NCBI GenBank assembly: GCA_963803335.1
Contig: CAWDME010000011.1
Span: 62,001-126,000, forward strand
Direction of reading: 5' to 3'
Source of the DNA: DASSUW01 sp963803335
GTDB taxonomy: Bacteria > Actinomycetota > Thermoleophilia > Solirubrobacterales > Solirubrobacteraceae
DNA length: 64,000 nt
How positions within the stretch are numbered: the first letter of the stretch is position 1; each line of letters starts with the position of its first letter. The notes below the pieces were generated by a model. That model was given only the letters and a program-made list of their open reading frames with translations. It searched no databases and was not told where the DNA came from. The position numbers and the translations under genes were made by a program. This document shows, one piece after another, positions 34,666 to 43,233 of this stretch.

Positions 34666-35431
34666 GGCAATGGTGACCCTGGTCTTCGTGCGAGAGCGGC
34701 GGGAGTGGCGCGACCTGCGGGCGCCGGGTCGCGACGATCTCGGCGAGAATCGACAGCGCGATCTCCTCCGGCGTGCGCGCGCCGATGTCGAGGCCGGCCG
34801 GCGTGTGGACGCGGGCGCGATCGTCATCGCTCACGTCGAGGTCGGCGACGACTGCGCCGCCGCGCCGGCGGCTCGCCACGAGCCCGACGTACGGGACGCC
34901 GGCGTCGAGCGCGGCACCGAGCGCGCGGTCCTCGTCACGGCCGTGCGAGGCGACGATCACCGCGGCGTCGTTGTGCGTCGGCTCGATCGCGCCGTCGGTG
35001 TGCGCGGCGATGTCGTAGCCCAGCGAGGCACCGAGCTGAGCGAGCGCGAGGGCGATCGGCGTCTCGCCGATGACGTGCAGGCGCGCGGGCGGCAGGTGGG
35101 GCTCGAGGAAGATCTCCAGCGCCCCGCCGCTCAGGCACGGGTTATGCTCGGTGACCGCGCCTTCGACGGCGGCGCCGGTGCCATCCCCGGGCTCGATCCG
35201 CAGCAGCAGCCCCTCGCCGGTCTCGAGCACGCGCAGCGCATGCAGGCGCACGCTCGGCTCGGCGCAGTGGCCGCCGACGAACCCTTCGATCGTGCCGTCG
35301 CCCAGCACGAGCGCCGTTGCTCCGGCGCGCACGCTTGCGGGGCGACCGGCGCGGACGACTGTCGCCTGCACATACGCGACGCGCTCTTCCTCGAGCGCGG
35401 CGACCCGGTTGGCGAGCCCTTCGCCGATCAT
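34658..35431 (-). CDS. XdhC/CoxI-family molybdenum cofactor maturase
   Basis: A 257-residue full-length XdhC: N-terminal XdhC/CoxI domain (20-112, with GGHCAEPS and NPCLSGG) and C-terminal Rossmann domain (118-240). It binds the cofactor and delivers it, sulfurated, to the apo-enzyme. The C-terminus HEDQGHHCHE is rich in metal ligands, like that of the short paralogue. First gene of the cox operon, with GGAGGAGG ahead of the ATG and a TAGGTT -10 candidate at 35465-35460. A CGTCGCC-N5-GGCGACG palindrome lies upstream at 35488-35506. Confidence 0.88.
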   Translation of the reverse strand: MIGEGLANRVAALEEERVAYVQATVVRAGRPASVRAGATALVLGDGTIEGFVGGHCAEPSVRLHALRVLETGEGLLLRIEPGDGTGAAVEGAVTEHNPCLSGGALEIFLEPHLPPARLHVIGETPIALALAQLGASLGYDIAAHTDGAIEPTHNDAAVIVASHGRDEDRALGAALDAGVPYVGLVASRRRGGAVVADLDVSDDDRARVHTPAGLDIGARTPEEIALSILAEIVATRRPQVAPLPPLSHEDQGHHCHE

Positions 35432-35528
35432 CGACCCGTCCGTTCCTCCTCCGTGGGAAACCTAACGTCAGACTCTTTCATAACGAGCGTCGCCGTCAAG
35501 GCGACGTTTGGCCAGCCTGGACACCTCG

Positions 35529-35557
35529 TTGTGCGGCGCGGAGTCCGCGGTTAGGGT
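35529..35557 (+). promoter_or_regulatory. Leaderless promoter of secreted protein gene
   Basis: TTGTGC, a 17-base spacer, TAGGGT (35552-35557), then 6 bases to the ATG at 35564. Confidence 0.6.
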
Positions 35558-35563
35558 CGCTCC

Positions 35564-35953
35564 ATGCGCCGATTTGCCGTCATATCCGCCCTCGCCTCGT
35601 GCTTCGTACTCGCCTTTGCGGTGACCGCCCCAGCGGCCGGCCCGCCGATCCTCAAAGCCACGCCGCGGACGGTGCACCTCGGGCAGACGGTCACGATCAA
35701 GGGTTCGCAGTGGCCGGTGATCGAGTTCTGCAAGCGGACCGTGCGCCTGCGCCTCGAGTCCGCCCAGAACGCCGTGCTGATCGGCTTCTCGCACATCAGC
35801 GACGGCGGCCACTTCACCCGCCACTTCACGCCGAAGAAGGGCAAGGTCGGCACGGGCACCTGGAAGGTCGTCGCACGGCTGCGGTGCGAGAGCGGCGAGG
35901 ACGGGTCTCCGAACTTCATCACTCGCAAGCGGACGCTGAAGATCAAGCCGTAG
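35564..35953 (+). CDS. Small secreted Ig-like protein
   Basis: A 129-residue exported protein with a signal peptide (about 1-24, ending APAAG). The mature part begins PPILKATPRTVHLGQTVTIKG, the start of an immunoglobulin-like/IPT beta sandwich, and holds two cysteines that could pair. Function unknown. It starts leaderless and diverges from the cox operon; five bases separate it from the SnoaL-like gene. Confidence 0.7.
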   Translation: MRRFAVISALASCFVLAFAVTAPAAGPPILKATPRTVHLGQTVTIKGSQWPVIEFCKRTVRLRLESAQNAVLIGFSHISDGGHFTRHFTPKKGKVGTGTWKVVARLRCESGEDGSPNFITRKRTLKIKP

Positions 35954-35957
35954 CGTC

Positions 35958-36572
35958 GTGGAGCGCGACCGCGCGCTCGCACTGCTCGCGCGGCTGCACG
36001 AGGCACAGGGGTCGTTCTACGCGGGCGGCCCCGAGGCGCCGCTGCGCGCCGTGCTGGCCGACGAGATCGTCTGGCACGTGCCGGGTGACAACGCGATCGC
36101 GGGCGTCTATGAGGGCGCCGACGCCGTGATGGCGTACTTCGCCCGCCGGCGCGACCTCGCCGCGCGGACGTTCCGGATGCATCCCGGCGAGGTGATGGTC
36201 GGCGACGACCACGTGGCCGTGCTCACCGACGGGACCGCGGTGATTGACGGCGAGGAGCGCCGGTGGTCGACGGTTGGCCTCTATCAGTTCGCCGGCGACC
36301 GCGTGGCGGCGTGCTGGCTCTTGCCGCTCGACCCGGTCGCGTTCGACGCCGCGTGGCGAACGGATGTGGGTGACGAGCTCGAGCGCGACGCGCACGCGTG
36401 TGCCGGCGCGGCAGGCGGCGCAGGGCTGACGCTCGACGCGGTCCAGCTGGCTCGGGCGGTCCAGCGAGCGCGCGGGCAACCTGGCTTCCAGCTCGGGGTC
36501 CAGAGCTCGACAAGATGCCAGCGCAGCCGGTTCTGCGCGCGCGTGCGCTCGGCGACCAGGTCGTCGCGGTGA
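35958..36572 (+). CDS. SnoaL-like protein, 3' end replaced by IS110 sequence
   Basis: The frame starts GTG at 35958. Residues 1-134 form a complete SnoaL-like/NTF2 cone (FYAGGPEAPLRAVLADEIVWH, VPGDNAIAGVYEGADAVMAYF, CWLLPLDPVAFDAAW). The natural family usually stops near there, about 36360. Beyond it the frame runs antisense through a decayed IS110 transposase to 36572, adding about 70 foreign, Arg/Gln-rich residues. It is probably functional in the domain, with an altered C-terminus after the insertion. Substrate unknown. Confidence 0.7.
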   Translation: MERDRALALLARLHEAQGSFYAGGPEAPLRAVLADEIVWHVPGDNAIAGVYEGADAVMAYFARRRDLAARTFRMHPGEVMVGDDHVAVLTDGTAVIDGEERRWSTVGLYQFAGDRVAACWLLPLDPVAFDAAWRTDVGDELERDAHACAGAAGGAGLTLDAVQLARAVQRARGQPGFQLGVQSSTRCQRSRFCARVRSATRSSR

Positions 36573-36977
36573 TCGACAGATGAGCCGGATCTGCATCGCC
36601 TGCTCGTCCAGGAACGCGACCGCAAAGCGCTCGATCCCCTCGCGCAGCACGGCGCGCGCGACGGCGAGCGCGTCGATCCGGTCCGACTTGCCCGGCTCGC
36701 GCTGGCCGCGGCGCGAGGCGCCCATCAAATGCGGCGGCACGCGGATCACGCGCTCACCGGCCGCGATCAGCGCCTGCTCGAGCCGCCGCGAGACGTGCCG
36801 GCAATCCTCGATCGCCCACACCCGCTGCTCGTCGAGCGCGCGCGCCCACCGCAGCGCGTCCCGATGCCCCGCGTCGTCGGCGGCGATCGTGCGCTCACCG
36901 ACGACCGCGCCGGTGCCGCCGTCAACGGCCGCCAACGCGTGCGTCTGCTTGTGCGTGTCCGCCCCGATCACGATCAT
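36355..36977 (-). pseudogene. Decayed IS110-family transposase
   Basis: The N-terminus MIVIGADTHKQTHALAAVDG, then WAIEDCRHVSRRLEQAL and GKSDRIDALAVARAVLREG, is the RuvC-like DEDD domain of IS110 transposases. Near 36580 the frame shifts: VDHRDDLVAERTRAQNRLRW continues in another frame to about 36503, then the first frame resumes with DPELEARLPARSLDR. Similarity ends near 36355, so the C-terminal Ser domain is gone. Two frameshifts and the truncation make it inactive. It has a Shine-Dalgarno-like GGAAGGGACGG upstream. Confidence 0.85.
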
Positions 36978-37211
36978 GCACACCGTCCCTTCCTCGAACC
37001 GTCGAAGTGGACCGCCGGCGGACACGCCTCAGTGAGGGCCGATGCCAGCTCCTATCAAGTCACGCCGGTGATCCTCGGACGGCGACGGACGACACAACGT
37101 TCGCGGGTCAGACCCACCGGTCGACATGCGGCTAGAAAGTCAGCCCGTCGCCGACCGAGGAGCCTCCACCGCCAGCCGGACGTCACCGACCAACACGAAC
37201 CTGACACTGAT
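36978..37211. other. Gene-free flank of IS110 remnant
   Basis: No gene is supported here. The segment abuts the transposase start and in intact IS110 elements this side holds the left end with its bridge-RNA region, so some of it may be relic IS DNA. I see no conserved terminal repeat, and I cannot define the IS boundary. The next segment is the dispersed repeat. Confidence 0.4.
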
Positions 37212-37337
37212 GCGGCTGGGTAGGGCGGCGAGGTTTGGGCCGCGCGGCGGTCTCTGGGGCCGATAGTGCACCTATACGGTTGTGAATCCGCCCCGGGCGG
37301 GTTTCCACCCTCTTCAATGCGCAGTTGAAGTTCGCCG
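37212..37337 (-). repeat. Dispersed structured repeat, copy after helD
   Basis: On the minus strand this contains, in order: the box GGCGAACTTCAACTGCGCAT plus TGA (37336-37314, whose TGA is the helD stop), a stem 37294-37286/37264-37256 with one mismatch, an inner hairpin ACC-GTATA-GGT, and the end box CCTACCCAGCCGC (37224-37212). The copy at 61116-61250 has the same order, with sequence changes but the same hairpins. It lies in the transcript of helD as a 3' region. Confidence 0.7.
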
Positions 37338-39359
37338 GCCGGTTGCCCACGCATCTGCCGCTCCGTCGTCGCTGACGGGACGCAGGTCGGGTGCGGAGAA
37401 GGGGAGCGCCTCGGCGTGTACGACGGCAAGTGCGCGCGTGGAGCGGGTGAGGGCGGTGTAGAGGCCGCCGCGCCCGCCGTCGGGCTGCTCGGCGAGGATC
37501 GCGGCCGGCTCGATCACGACGGCGGCGTCGAACTCGAGGCCCTTGATCGCGCCGAGGCCGAGCAGGTTGATGCCGGTGGAGAGGCCGGAGTCGGTCTCCT
37601 CTGCATGCGCGAGATGGAACGCGGCGTCGACGACGTCGCGCGCCGACTCGGGAGCGGCGACGCCGACCGAGCCCACGTCGGCCGCCATGCGCGTGGCGAG
37701 CTCGAACGCGACCGCGCCGAGCCGGTCTCGCGACGTCGCCACGGACACGGCCTCCCACGGCGCGCGGCGCACGCCCTCCGGGACGGCGGCGTCCGGCGCC
37801 AGCGTCGCCGCGATGCGCAGGAAGTCGTCGGGCACGCGGTAGGAGATCAGCAGCTCTTCGATCTCCAGCCGGTCGACGCCGGCGTCGCGCAGGACGGCGT
37901 CCCAGGTCGACAACCGTGCCTCGGCGGTCCGCTGGGCGATGTCGCCGAGCATCGTCATCGACTGGCGGCGCGCGCGCCGCACGACCATGCGCAGCTCCAT
38001 CGGCGACAGGTTCTGCGCCTCGTCGACCACCACGTGCCCGAACGTGCGCAGCTCGGGGTCGATCAGCCCGCGCGCCTCGTCGAGCAGCGCGAACTCGCTG
38101 TGCGTCATGGCGGCGCGCGATTCGGCGGGCTTGATCGACAGCAGCAGGTCGATCTCCTCGGGCGAGAACAGGTCGCCGCCTGCTTCGGTGAGGCGGCGCC
38201 GGTTCTTGAACAGCGCAGCGACCAGCGCCTCGGGCGTCTGCCGCGGCCAGGACTTCGTGACCAGGCGCTGGTACTCGCGTGCCGACCGCACCGCCGACAG
38301 CACGGTGTCGTGATCGAGCGCGCGGCCCGCCCGCGAGCCCTCCACGACCTGCGTCGCCAGCCGGTCGGCGAGCCGCGTCCGGAAGCGCTCGCGGCCGAGC
38401 TCGTACGTCCGCCGGTCGCGCGCCTCGTCGATGAGCTTCGCGACCTCCTCTGGCGAGGCGACGAGCGCGACCCGGCCGACCTCCATCGCCACGGGCTCCT
38501 CGGGCGCGCCGACCCGCTCCCACAGCAGCCGCCGCAGCAACACCGCCATCCGCCCGGACCCGAGGAGCGTCGCGCGCTCCTCGCTCTCGCCGGACGCCCA
38601 CGGCCGGCCCGAGACCAGCGCGTCGATCGCCCGCTGCTCGACGCTCGCCTCGCCGAGCGCCGGGAGCACCTGGGAGATGTAGGTGATGAAGACGCGGTTG
38701 GGGCCGACGACGAGCACGCCCTCGCGCGCGAGGTTGCGATCCGCGTACAGCAGCCACGCCGCACGATGCAGGCCGACCGCGGTCTTGCCGGTTCCCGGGC
38801 CGCCCTGCACGACCAGCGCGCCCTCGATCTGCTGGGTGATCAGCGCGTACTGCTCGGGCGTGATCGTCGAGATGATCTGCCGCATCTCGCCGACCCGCTG
38901 GCGCGTGATGTCCTCGACGATCGCGTCGGTCAGGTGGTCGTGCTCGCCGGCGGCGAGCTGCTCGTCGACGAACCCGAGCACCGTCCGGGCCTCGATGTCG
39001 AGGCGCCGCCGGCGCTGCACGCCGCGCCGGTCGGCGGTCGTGGCCGCGTAGAACGGCTCGGCCGCCGGTGCGCGCCAGTTGATGGCCAGCAGCTCGGCGT
39101 GCGCGTCGGCGACCGCATGCCGGCCGATGTACAGCCGCGCGCCGTCGTCGCGGTCGATGCGGCCGAAGTACAGCGGCCCGCTTTCGCTCGTGTACGCGCG
39201 CAGCCGCTCGAGCCGCATCTGCTCGAGCACCTCCTCGGTGAAGTCGTCGCCGTGGCGGTCGCGCCGGCTGACCGACAGGACGTCGAGCAATGCGTCGTAG
39301 GCCGCGTAGGTCTGGTCGAGGTGCGCCTGCTCGGAGACCAGCTCCGCGTCCGCCGCCAT
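37314..39359 (-). CDS. HelD/UvrD-type superfamily I helicase
   Basis: A 681-residue helicase-like ATPase: N-terminal coiled region, then GPLYFGRIDRDDGARLYIGR, Walker A GGPGTGKTA (186-194), Walker B HVVVDEAQNLSP, GDIAQRTAEARLSTW and IKGLEFDAAVV. The layout matches HelD, which recycles stalled RNA polymerase, rather than a processive DNA helicase. Its last five residues and stop come from the dispersed repeat. It overlaps the upstream 131-residue gene by one base. Confidence 0.88.
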   Translation of the reverse strand: MAADAELVSEQAHLDQTYAAYDALLDVLSVSRRDRHGDDFTEEVLEQMRLERLRAYTSESGPLYFGRIDRDDGARLYIGRHAVADAHAELLAINWRAPAAEPFYAATTADRRGVQRRRRLDIEARTVLGFVDEQLAAGEHDHLTDAIVEDITRQRVGEMRQIISTITPEQYALITQQIEGALVVQGGPGTGKTAVGLHRAAWLLYADRNLAREGVLVVGPNRVFITYISQVLPALGEASVEQRAIDALVSGRPWASGESEERATLLGSGRMAVLLRRLLWERVGAPEEPVAMEVGRVALVASPEEVAKLIDEARDRRTYELGRERFRTRLADRLATQVVEGSRAGRALDHDTVLSAVRSAREYQRLVTKSWPRQTPEALVAALFKNRRRLTEAGGDLFSPEEIDLLLSIKPAESRAAMTHSEFALLDEARGLIDPELRTFGHVVVDEAQNLSPMELRMVVRRARRQSMTMLGDIAQRTAEARLSTWDAVLRDAGVDRLEIEELLISYRVPDDFLRIAATLAPDAAVPEGVRRAPWEAVSVATSRDRLGAVAFELATRMAADVGSVGVAAPESARDVVDAAFHLAHAEETDSGLSTGINLLGLGAIKGLEFDAAVVIEPAAILAEQPDGGRGGLYTALTRSTRALAVVHAEALPFSAPDLRPVSDDGAADAWATGRRTSTAH

Positions 39360-39754
39360 CAGTCGCTGGAGAGTACCTTCGCGCGCAGCGCCATGAACAG
39401 CGCGGGCGCGGAGTGCGACCCGGCCGCGAGCTCGTCGAGCCGCGCGGAGCTCACGCGGCTCAACCCCGGCCGGCGTCGGATCAGGCGGCTGTGCGTGATC
39501 GCTACGCGCTCGCGCTCGGCGACCACCTGCTCGCGCAGTGTCCGCGCCGCAGGTCGCTCACCCGGCTCCATGACTTCGGTCACGAGGTCGTCGAGGCCGG
39601 GCGCCACGCCGGCGCAGGCATCGAGCACCGGCTGGAAGATCTCGCGCGTGGGCAGCTCGCGCGCGGCCGGGTCGCCGTGGATGGCCTCCTCGAGCAAGTG
39701 CAGGGCAGCCTGATAGTTGGCGAAGATCTGGCCGACCGCGTCGCTCGCCCGCAC
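39359..39754 (-). CDS. Unrecognised protein coupled to helD
   Basis: A 131-residue helical soluble protein (QIFANYQAALHLLEEAIHGD, REQVVAERERVAITHSRLIR) with no family I can name. Its stop overlaps the helD start (TGATG), so the two are cotranslated and it may be a HelD partner. It begins 3 bases after the upstream methyltransferase gene. Confidence 0.6.
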   Translation of the reverse strand: MRASDAVGQIFANYQAALHLLEEAIHGDPAARELPTREIFQPVLDACAGVAPGLDDLVTEVMEPGERPAARTLREQVVAERERVAITHSRLIRRRPGLSRVSSARLDELAAGSHSAPALFMALRAKVLSSD

Positions 39755-39757
39755 GCT

Positions 39758-40582
39758 CTACGGCTTCGCGGCCACCAGGGTGAAGAGCATCGGGAGCAGC
39801 TCGCCGTCGACGCGCACGCGGTAGCGGCCGTCCTCCTCGGGCTCGAGCAGGTTGCCGCGCGGGTCGAAGTCGGCCTCCATGTGCTCCTCGAGGTGCCGGA
39901 GCCGCAGGCCGGCCCCGAGCGCGGCCATGACGACCTCGGCGAGCGAGTGCCCGTACTCGACGGTCGCGGTCGCGGCGACTGGAAGATCGGCGCCGGCGTA
40001 CGAGCCGGGCTCGTCGAACGTGCGCGGGCCGTCGAAGCCGTACGGGAAGTCGAGCTCGAACGGGTCGACCGATCCGACCATCTGGTTCATCGGGTGCGCG
40101 TCGACGAGCAGGAGCTTGCCGCCGCCGCGCAGCGCCGCCGCCACCGAGCGCATCCACGCGCGCAGGTCGTCGATCCACACGAGCACGCCGATCGTCGCGT
40201 ACACGAGGTCGAAGCGGTTGTGCAGATCGACCGGCAGCTTCGTGGCATCGGCCTCGACGAAGTGCACGTCGACCTCGCAGCGGCGGGCGAGCGTGCGCGC
40301 CTTCTCGAGCGCGGCAGGAGAGAAGTCGACGCCGGTCACGCGCGCGCCGCGGCGCGCGAGCGAGATCGCGTCGAACCCGATGTGGCACTGCAGGTGCATC
40401 ACGTCCAGCCCAGCGACCGCGCCGACCGCCTCGCGCACGCCGGCCGCCTCGGCCTCGCGGAGCGAGTCGCGGCCCGCGATCAGGGCCTCGACGTCGTAGA
40501 TCGGGTCGCCGTGGCCGTGGGCGTCGGCGAGCGCATCCCAGTGCGCGCGGTTGATCCGGCGGGAGGTGCGGGCGTCCGGCAT
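39758..40582 (-). CDS. SAM-dependent methyltransferase
   Basis: A 274-residue class I methyltransferase: ISLARRGARVTGVDFSPAAL, the degenerate motif I HLQCHIGFD (where GxGxG is usual), and VDVHFVEADATKLP. The motif change is common in this subfamily of uncharacterised actinobacterial methyltransferases. Small-molecule substrate unknown. ATG at 40582 lies 10 bases after TATCGT, and a perfect palindrome CGATAGCTATCG (40594-40605) sits between it and the propeller stop. Confidence 0.8.
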   Translation of the reverse strand: MPDARTSRRINRAHWDALADAHGHGDPIYDVEALIAGRDSLREAEAAGVREAVGAVAGLDVMHLQCHIGFDAISLARRGARVTGVDFSPAALEKARTLARRCEVDVHFVEADATKLPVDLHNRFDLVYATIGVLVWIDDLRAWMRSVAAALRGGGKLLLVDAHPMNQMVGSVDPFELDFPYGFDGPRTFDEPGSYAGADLPVAATATVEYGHSLAEVVMAALGAGLRLRHLEEHMEADFDPRGNLLEPEEDGRYRVRVDGELLPMLFTLVAAKP

Positions 40583-40599
40583 GCGGGCGGCAACGATAG

Positions 40600-41583
40600 C
40601 TATCGGCCGGTCAGGCGGGTGACCGTGCCGCTGCGCGCATCGACGACCCAGGCGGCCCCGCCGCCGACCGCCAGAGCGGTCGGAAATCCGGCGATATGGA
40701 GCACGCTGCGGTACGCGCTCGTGCGCGGGTCGATCTCGATCACGTCGCCGCTGCTGGTGTCGAGGACGAGCACGCCGCGGCTCGAGATCGCCAGGGCCCC
40801 GGGCTCGCCACCGACGCGAATCGGCGCTCCCATGCGGCGTCCCGTGGCAGCGGACAGCCGCATCACCGTGCCATCGCCGCGGTTGGCGACCCACACCGAG
40901 CCGAACCCGACGGCCACGTCCTGCGGGTCGCGGCCGACCGGCGTGCGGCGGCCGATGACCAGGCCCTCGCGCGGGTCGACGCGCGCGACCGTCCCGTCAC
41001 CGGAGTTGACGACCCACACGAAGTTGGCGCCGATGGCCAACGCCGTCGGGTAGTCGCCGGTGCGGATCGGCGGGCCGAGCACGCGGTTGGAGACCGGGTC
41101 GATGCGGGTGACGGTGCCGCGCTGGCCGTTCGTCACCCAGGTGCCGTCGTAGCCGACCGCGACGTCGATCGCGTCCGCCCCGATGCGGATCTTGCGGCCG
41201 GCCGAGCCGGGCAGCAGCGGGTTCACGCGCGTGACGGTGTCGTCACCCGCGTCGGCGGTCCACACCGAGTCCTCGCCGACGGCGATGCGCAGCGGCGCGG
41301 CGCCGGTCTCGTGCCGCGACGGCGCGTCCGCGGGCGCGGCCGCGTCGATCGCCACGACGCCGTTGTCGCGCCCGCTCGCCACCCACACCGTGTCGTCGGC
41401 GACCGCGACGTCGGTCGGCTGGCGGCCGACGTGCAGCGTGCGGCTGGGTGGGCCGCCCGCCGAGCCGTTGTCGCGCGTGGCCAGCACGACAACCGCGGGC
41501 GCGACCAGCAGCACCACGAGCGTCGCGACCGCGCCCACGAGCGCCCAGGGGGAGAAGCCGAGCGGCCGCGGCGCCGTCGTCAT
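40600..41583 (-). CDS. Membrane-anchored beta-propeller protein 1
   Basis: A 327-residue protein with one N-terminal helix (about 16-39) and then about six YVTN/NHL-like propeller blades with repeated units (VGRQPTDVAVADDTVWVAS, IRTGDYPTALAIGANFVWV, ...). These blades bind proteins or ligands. The external domain would face outside. ATGA couples it to the protease-like gene upstream. A related propeller is on the opposite strand at 42328. Function unknown. Confidence 0.78.
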   Translation of the reverse strand: MTTAPRPLGFSPWALVGAVATLVVLLVAPAVVVLATRDNGSAGGPPSRTLHVGRQPTDVAVADDTVWVASGRDNGVVAIDAAAPADAPSRHETGAAPLRIAVGEDSVWTADAGDDTVTRVNPLLPGSAGRKIRIGADAIDVAVGYDGTWVTNGQRGTVTRIDPVSNRVLGPPIRTGDYPTALAIGANFVWVVNSGDGTVARVDPREGLVIGRRTPVGRDPQDVAVGFGSVWVANRGDGTVMRLSAATGRRMGAPIRVGGEPGALAISSRGVLVLDTSSGDVIEIDPRTSAYRSVLHIAGFPTALAVGGGAAWVVDARSGTVTRLTGR

Positions 41584-42224
41584 CGGTCGAGCCCCTGCGT
41601 GCCCGGGAGCCGCGTCGCCGGCACCGGGCGGTTGAGGACGGCGTCGGTCTCGCGGAATCCAGGATGGTGGGCCTTGGCGAACGCGTTCAGGCGCGACGCG
41701 CAGCGGTACTGGTCGCGCCAGCCGACGTACACGCGTCGCGCGTCGGGCTGCAGCCGGTCGAGCAGCGCCTTCACGCGCGCCCACGGGAGCACGGCGCCGC
41801 CGCGCGTGAACACGCCGGCGATGTGATCGTCGCCGTCGACGAGCGGCGAGCCGTCCGCGCGGCGGACCGGCGTGAGCTGGCCGGAGGTCTCGGTGGTGCC
41901 GGTCAGCGCGACGAGGCCGGGGATGCGCGGCTGCGTCTCCACCAGTGCCAGGTCGGCGCACGGCGCGCGCGCGACGATGCGCCCGTGCAGGACGCCGACG
42001 CCCGTCGACAACCGCAGCGACTTCGCTCCCCACACGGTGTGCGCGCTCGTGAGGATGAGCCCGTCGTCGGCGTCGATGACGGTTCCCGCGCTGTGCACGT
42101 CGTCGCTGCCGATACGCGCGTCGATGCCGACCACGGCGAACGCGAGCCGGTCATCGCTGAGCGAGGCCGGGGTAAGGACGGCGAAGGCCCCGAGGATGCA
42201 GACGGTCACGCCCAGGCGGCGCAC
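41580..42224 (-). CDS. Trypsin-fold protein lacking catalytic Ser
   Basis: A 214-residue exported protein (signal about 1-20) with a trypsin-like fold: His62 (LTSAH) and Asp91 (CADLALV) are in place. The serine loop, normally GDSGxPL, is RADGSPLV (122-129), which puts Asp124 at the catalytic serine position. It is therefore probably a pseudo-protease that binds rather than cuts. It is coupled to the propeller. Two cysteines at about 89 and 175 might pair. Confidence 0.72.
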   Translation of the reverse strand: MRRLGVTVCILGAFAVLTPASLSDDRLAFAVVGIDARIGSDDVHSAGTVIDADDGLILTSAHTVWGAKSLRLSTGVGVLHGRIVARAPCADLALVETQPRIPGLVALTGTTETSGQLTPVRRADGSPLVDGDDHIAGVFTRGGAVLPWARVKALLDRLQPDARRVYVGWRDQYRCASRLNAFAKAHHPGFRETDAVLNRPVPATRLPGTQGLDR

Positions 42225-42253
42225 TGTCAGATGCTAAATCGCCTGCACTGGGC

Positions 42254-42282
42254 TTGCACGTTAATTTTGCCCGGCCTAGGCT
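42254..42282 (+). promoter_or_regulatory. Promoter upstream of propeller 2
   Basis: TTGCAC, a 17-base spacer and TAGGCT (42277-42282), 45 bases before the ATG at 42328, with a GAGGG Shine-Dalgarno near the start. This one has a leader, unlike many promoters here. Confidence 0.6.
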
Positions 42283-42327
42283 CGGCCCACGCAAACCGCC
42301 ACCGTTTCACGGACCCGGCGAGGGCGC

Positions 42328-43233
42328 ATGGCGGGCGCACTCGTCGCCGCAATCGCGGCGATCGCCGTGGCGGGCTTCCTGCTGCTGAGGGGCGGCGAGC
42401 CGGCCCCGGCCACCTTCCGCGTGCCCGCGCATCCGACCGGCCTGGCGGTCGCCGGCGACGAGGTGTGGGTGGCGGCGCCGCAGTCGGGCGCGCTCACTGT
42501 CCTCGACGCCCGCTCCGGACGGCGCATCGGCGCGCCGGTGCGGACGGGCGGGGAGCCGGCGCGGCTCGCGCTCGGTGCCCGCGCCGCGTGGGTCGCCGAC
42601 ACGTCGCGCGGCGCCGTCATCCCGGTCCGGCGCGCGGGCGATCATGCGTACGAGCCGATCCGCGTCGGCGCCGACGTCGCTGATGTGGCGCTCTCGTCCC
42701 GCGTGGTGTGGGCGCTCGACTCCGCCGCGGGCGTGGTGCGCACGCTCGAGCCCGGCGGCCGCCCGGTCCGCTCGCTGCCCGTCGGGCCCGACCCGGTCGA
42801 CCTGGCGGCCGACGAGCGCTGGGTCGTCGTCGCGTCGGCGGGCGACGGTGTGCTCACGTGGATCGACGCGGCGGCGCGCCGCGTCGCCGGCCACGTGTCG
42901 CTCGGCGGCGTGCCGGTCGCCGTGGCGGTGACCGGCGACGTGGCGTGGGTCGCCGACGCCCGCCGCGACGCCGTCGTGCGCGTCGACCTGCGCGGCGGCA
43001 AGCCGGTCGGCAGCATCAAGGTCGGCGCGCGGCCGGTGGCCGTGGCGGCGGACGGCGACGACGTGTACGTCCTGTGCGCCGGCGACCGCACCGTCTGGCA
43101 CGTCGATGGCGGCGACGGCCACGTCGAGTGGCAGCGCCCTGCCGGCCGCGAGCCGGCCGCGCTCGCGCTCGATGCCGATGACGTCTGGGTCGCCGACGCC
43201 GGCGCCGACACGGTGATCCGCCTTGAGCGCTGA
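42328..43233 (+). CDS. Membrane-anchored beta-propeller protein 2
   Basis: A 301-residue protein with one N-terminal helix (about 2-20) and about six NHL/YVTN blades (VPAHPTGLAVAGDEVWVAAP, VGPDPVDLAADERWVVVAS, ...). It is related to propeller 1 in repeat form. It is followed by the SCO1 gene with an overlap, suggesting a shared exported role. Function unknown. Confidence 0.78.
   Translation: MAGALVAAIAAIAVAGFLLLRGGEPAPATFRVPAHPTGLAVAGDEVWVAAPQSGALTVLDARSGRRIGAPVRTGGEPARLALGARAAWVADTSRGAVIPVRRAGDHAYEPIRVGADVADVALSSRVVWALDSAAGVVRTLEPGGRPVRSLPVGPDPVDLAADERWVVVASAGDGVLTWIDAAARRVAGHVSLGGVPVAVAVTGDVAWVADARRDAVVRVDLRGGKPVGSIKVGARPVAVAADGDDVYVLCAGDRTVWHVDGGDGHVEWQRPAGREPAALALDADDVWVADAGADTVIRLER

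Noticed and set aside
36370..36572. A novel C-terminal domain on the SnoaL-like protein
   Set aside because: This part reads antisense through a recognisable IS110 remnant and has no fold-like pattern.
37416..39713. A 765-codon open frame on the plus strand opposite helD, and similar long frames at 1520-3217 and 29432-31324
   Set aside because: High-GC codon bias leaves long open antisense frames. Their products are Arg/Ala/Gly/Asp-rich without domains, while the opposite strands encode clear families.
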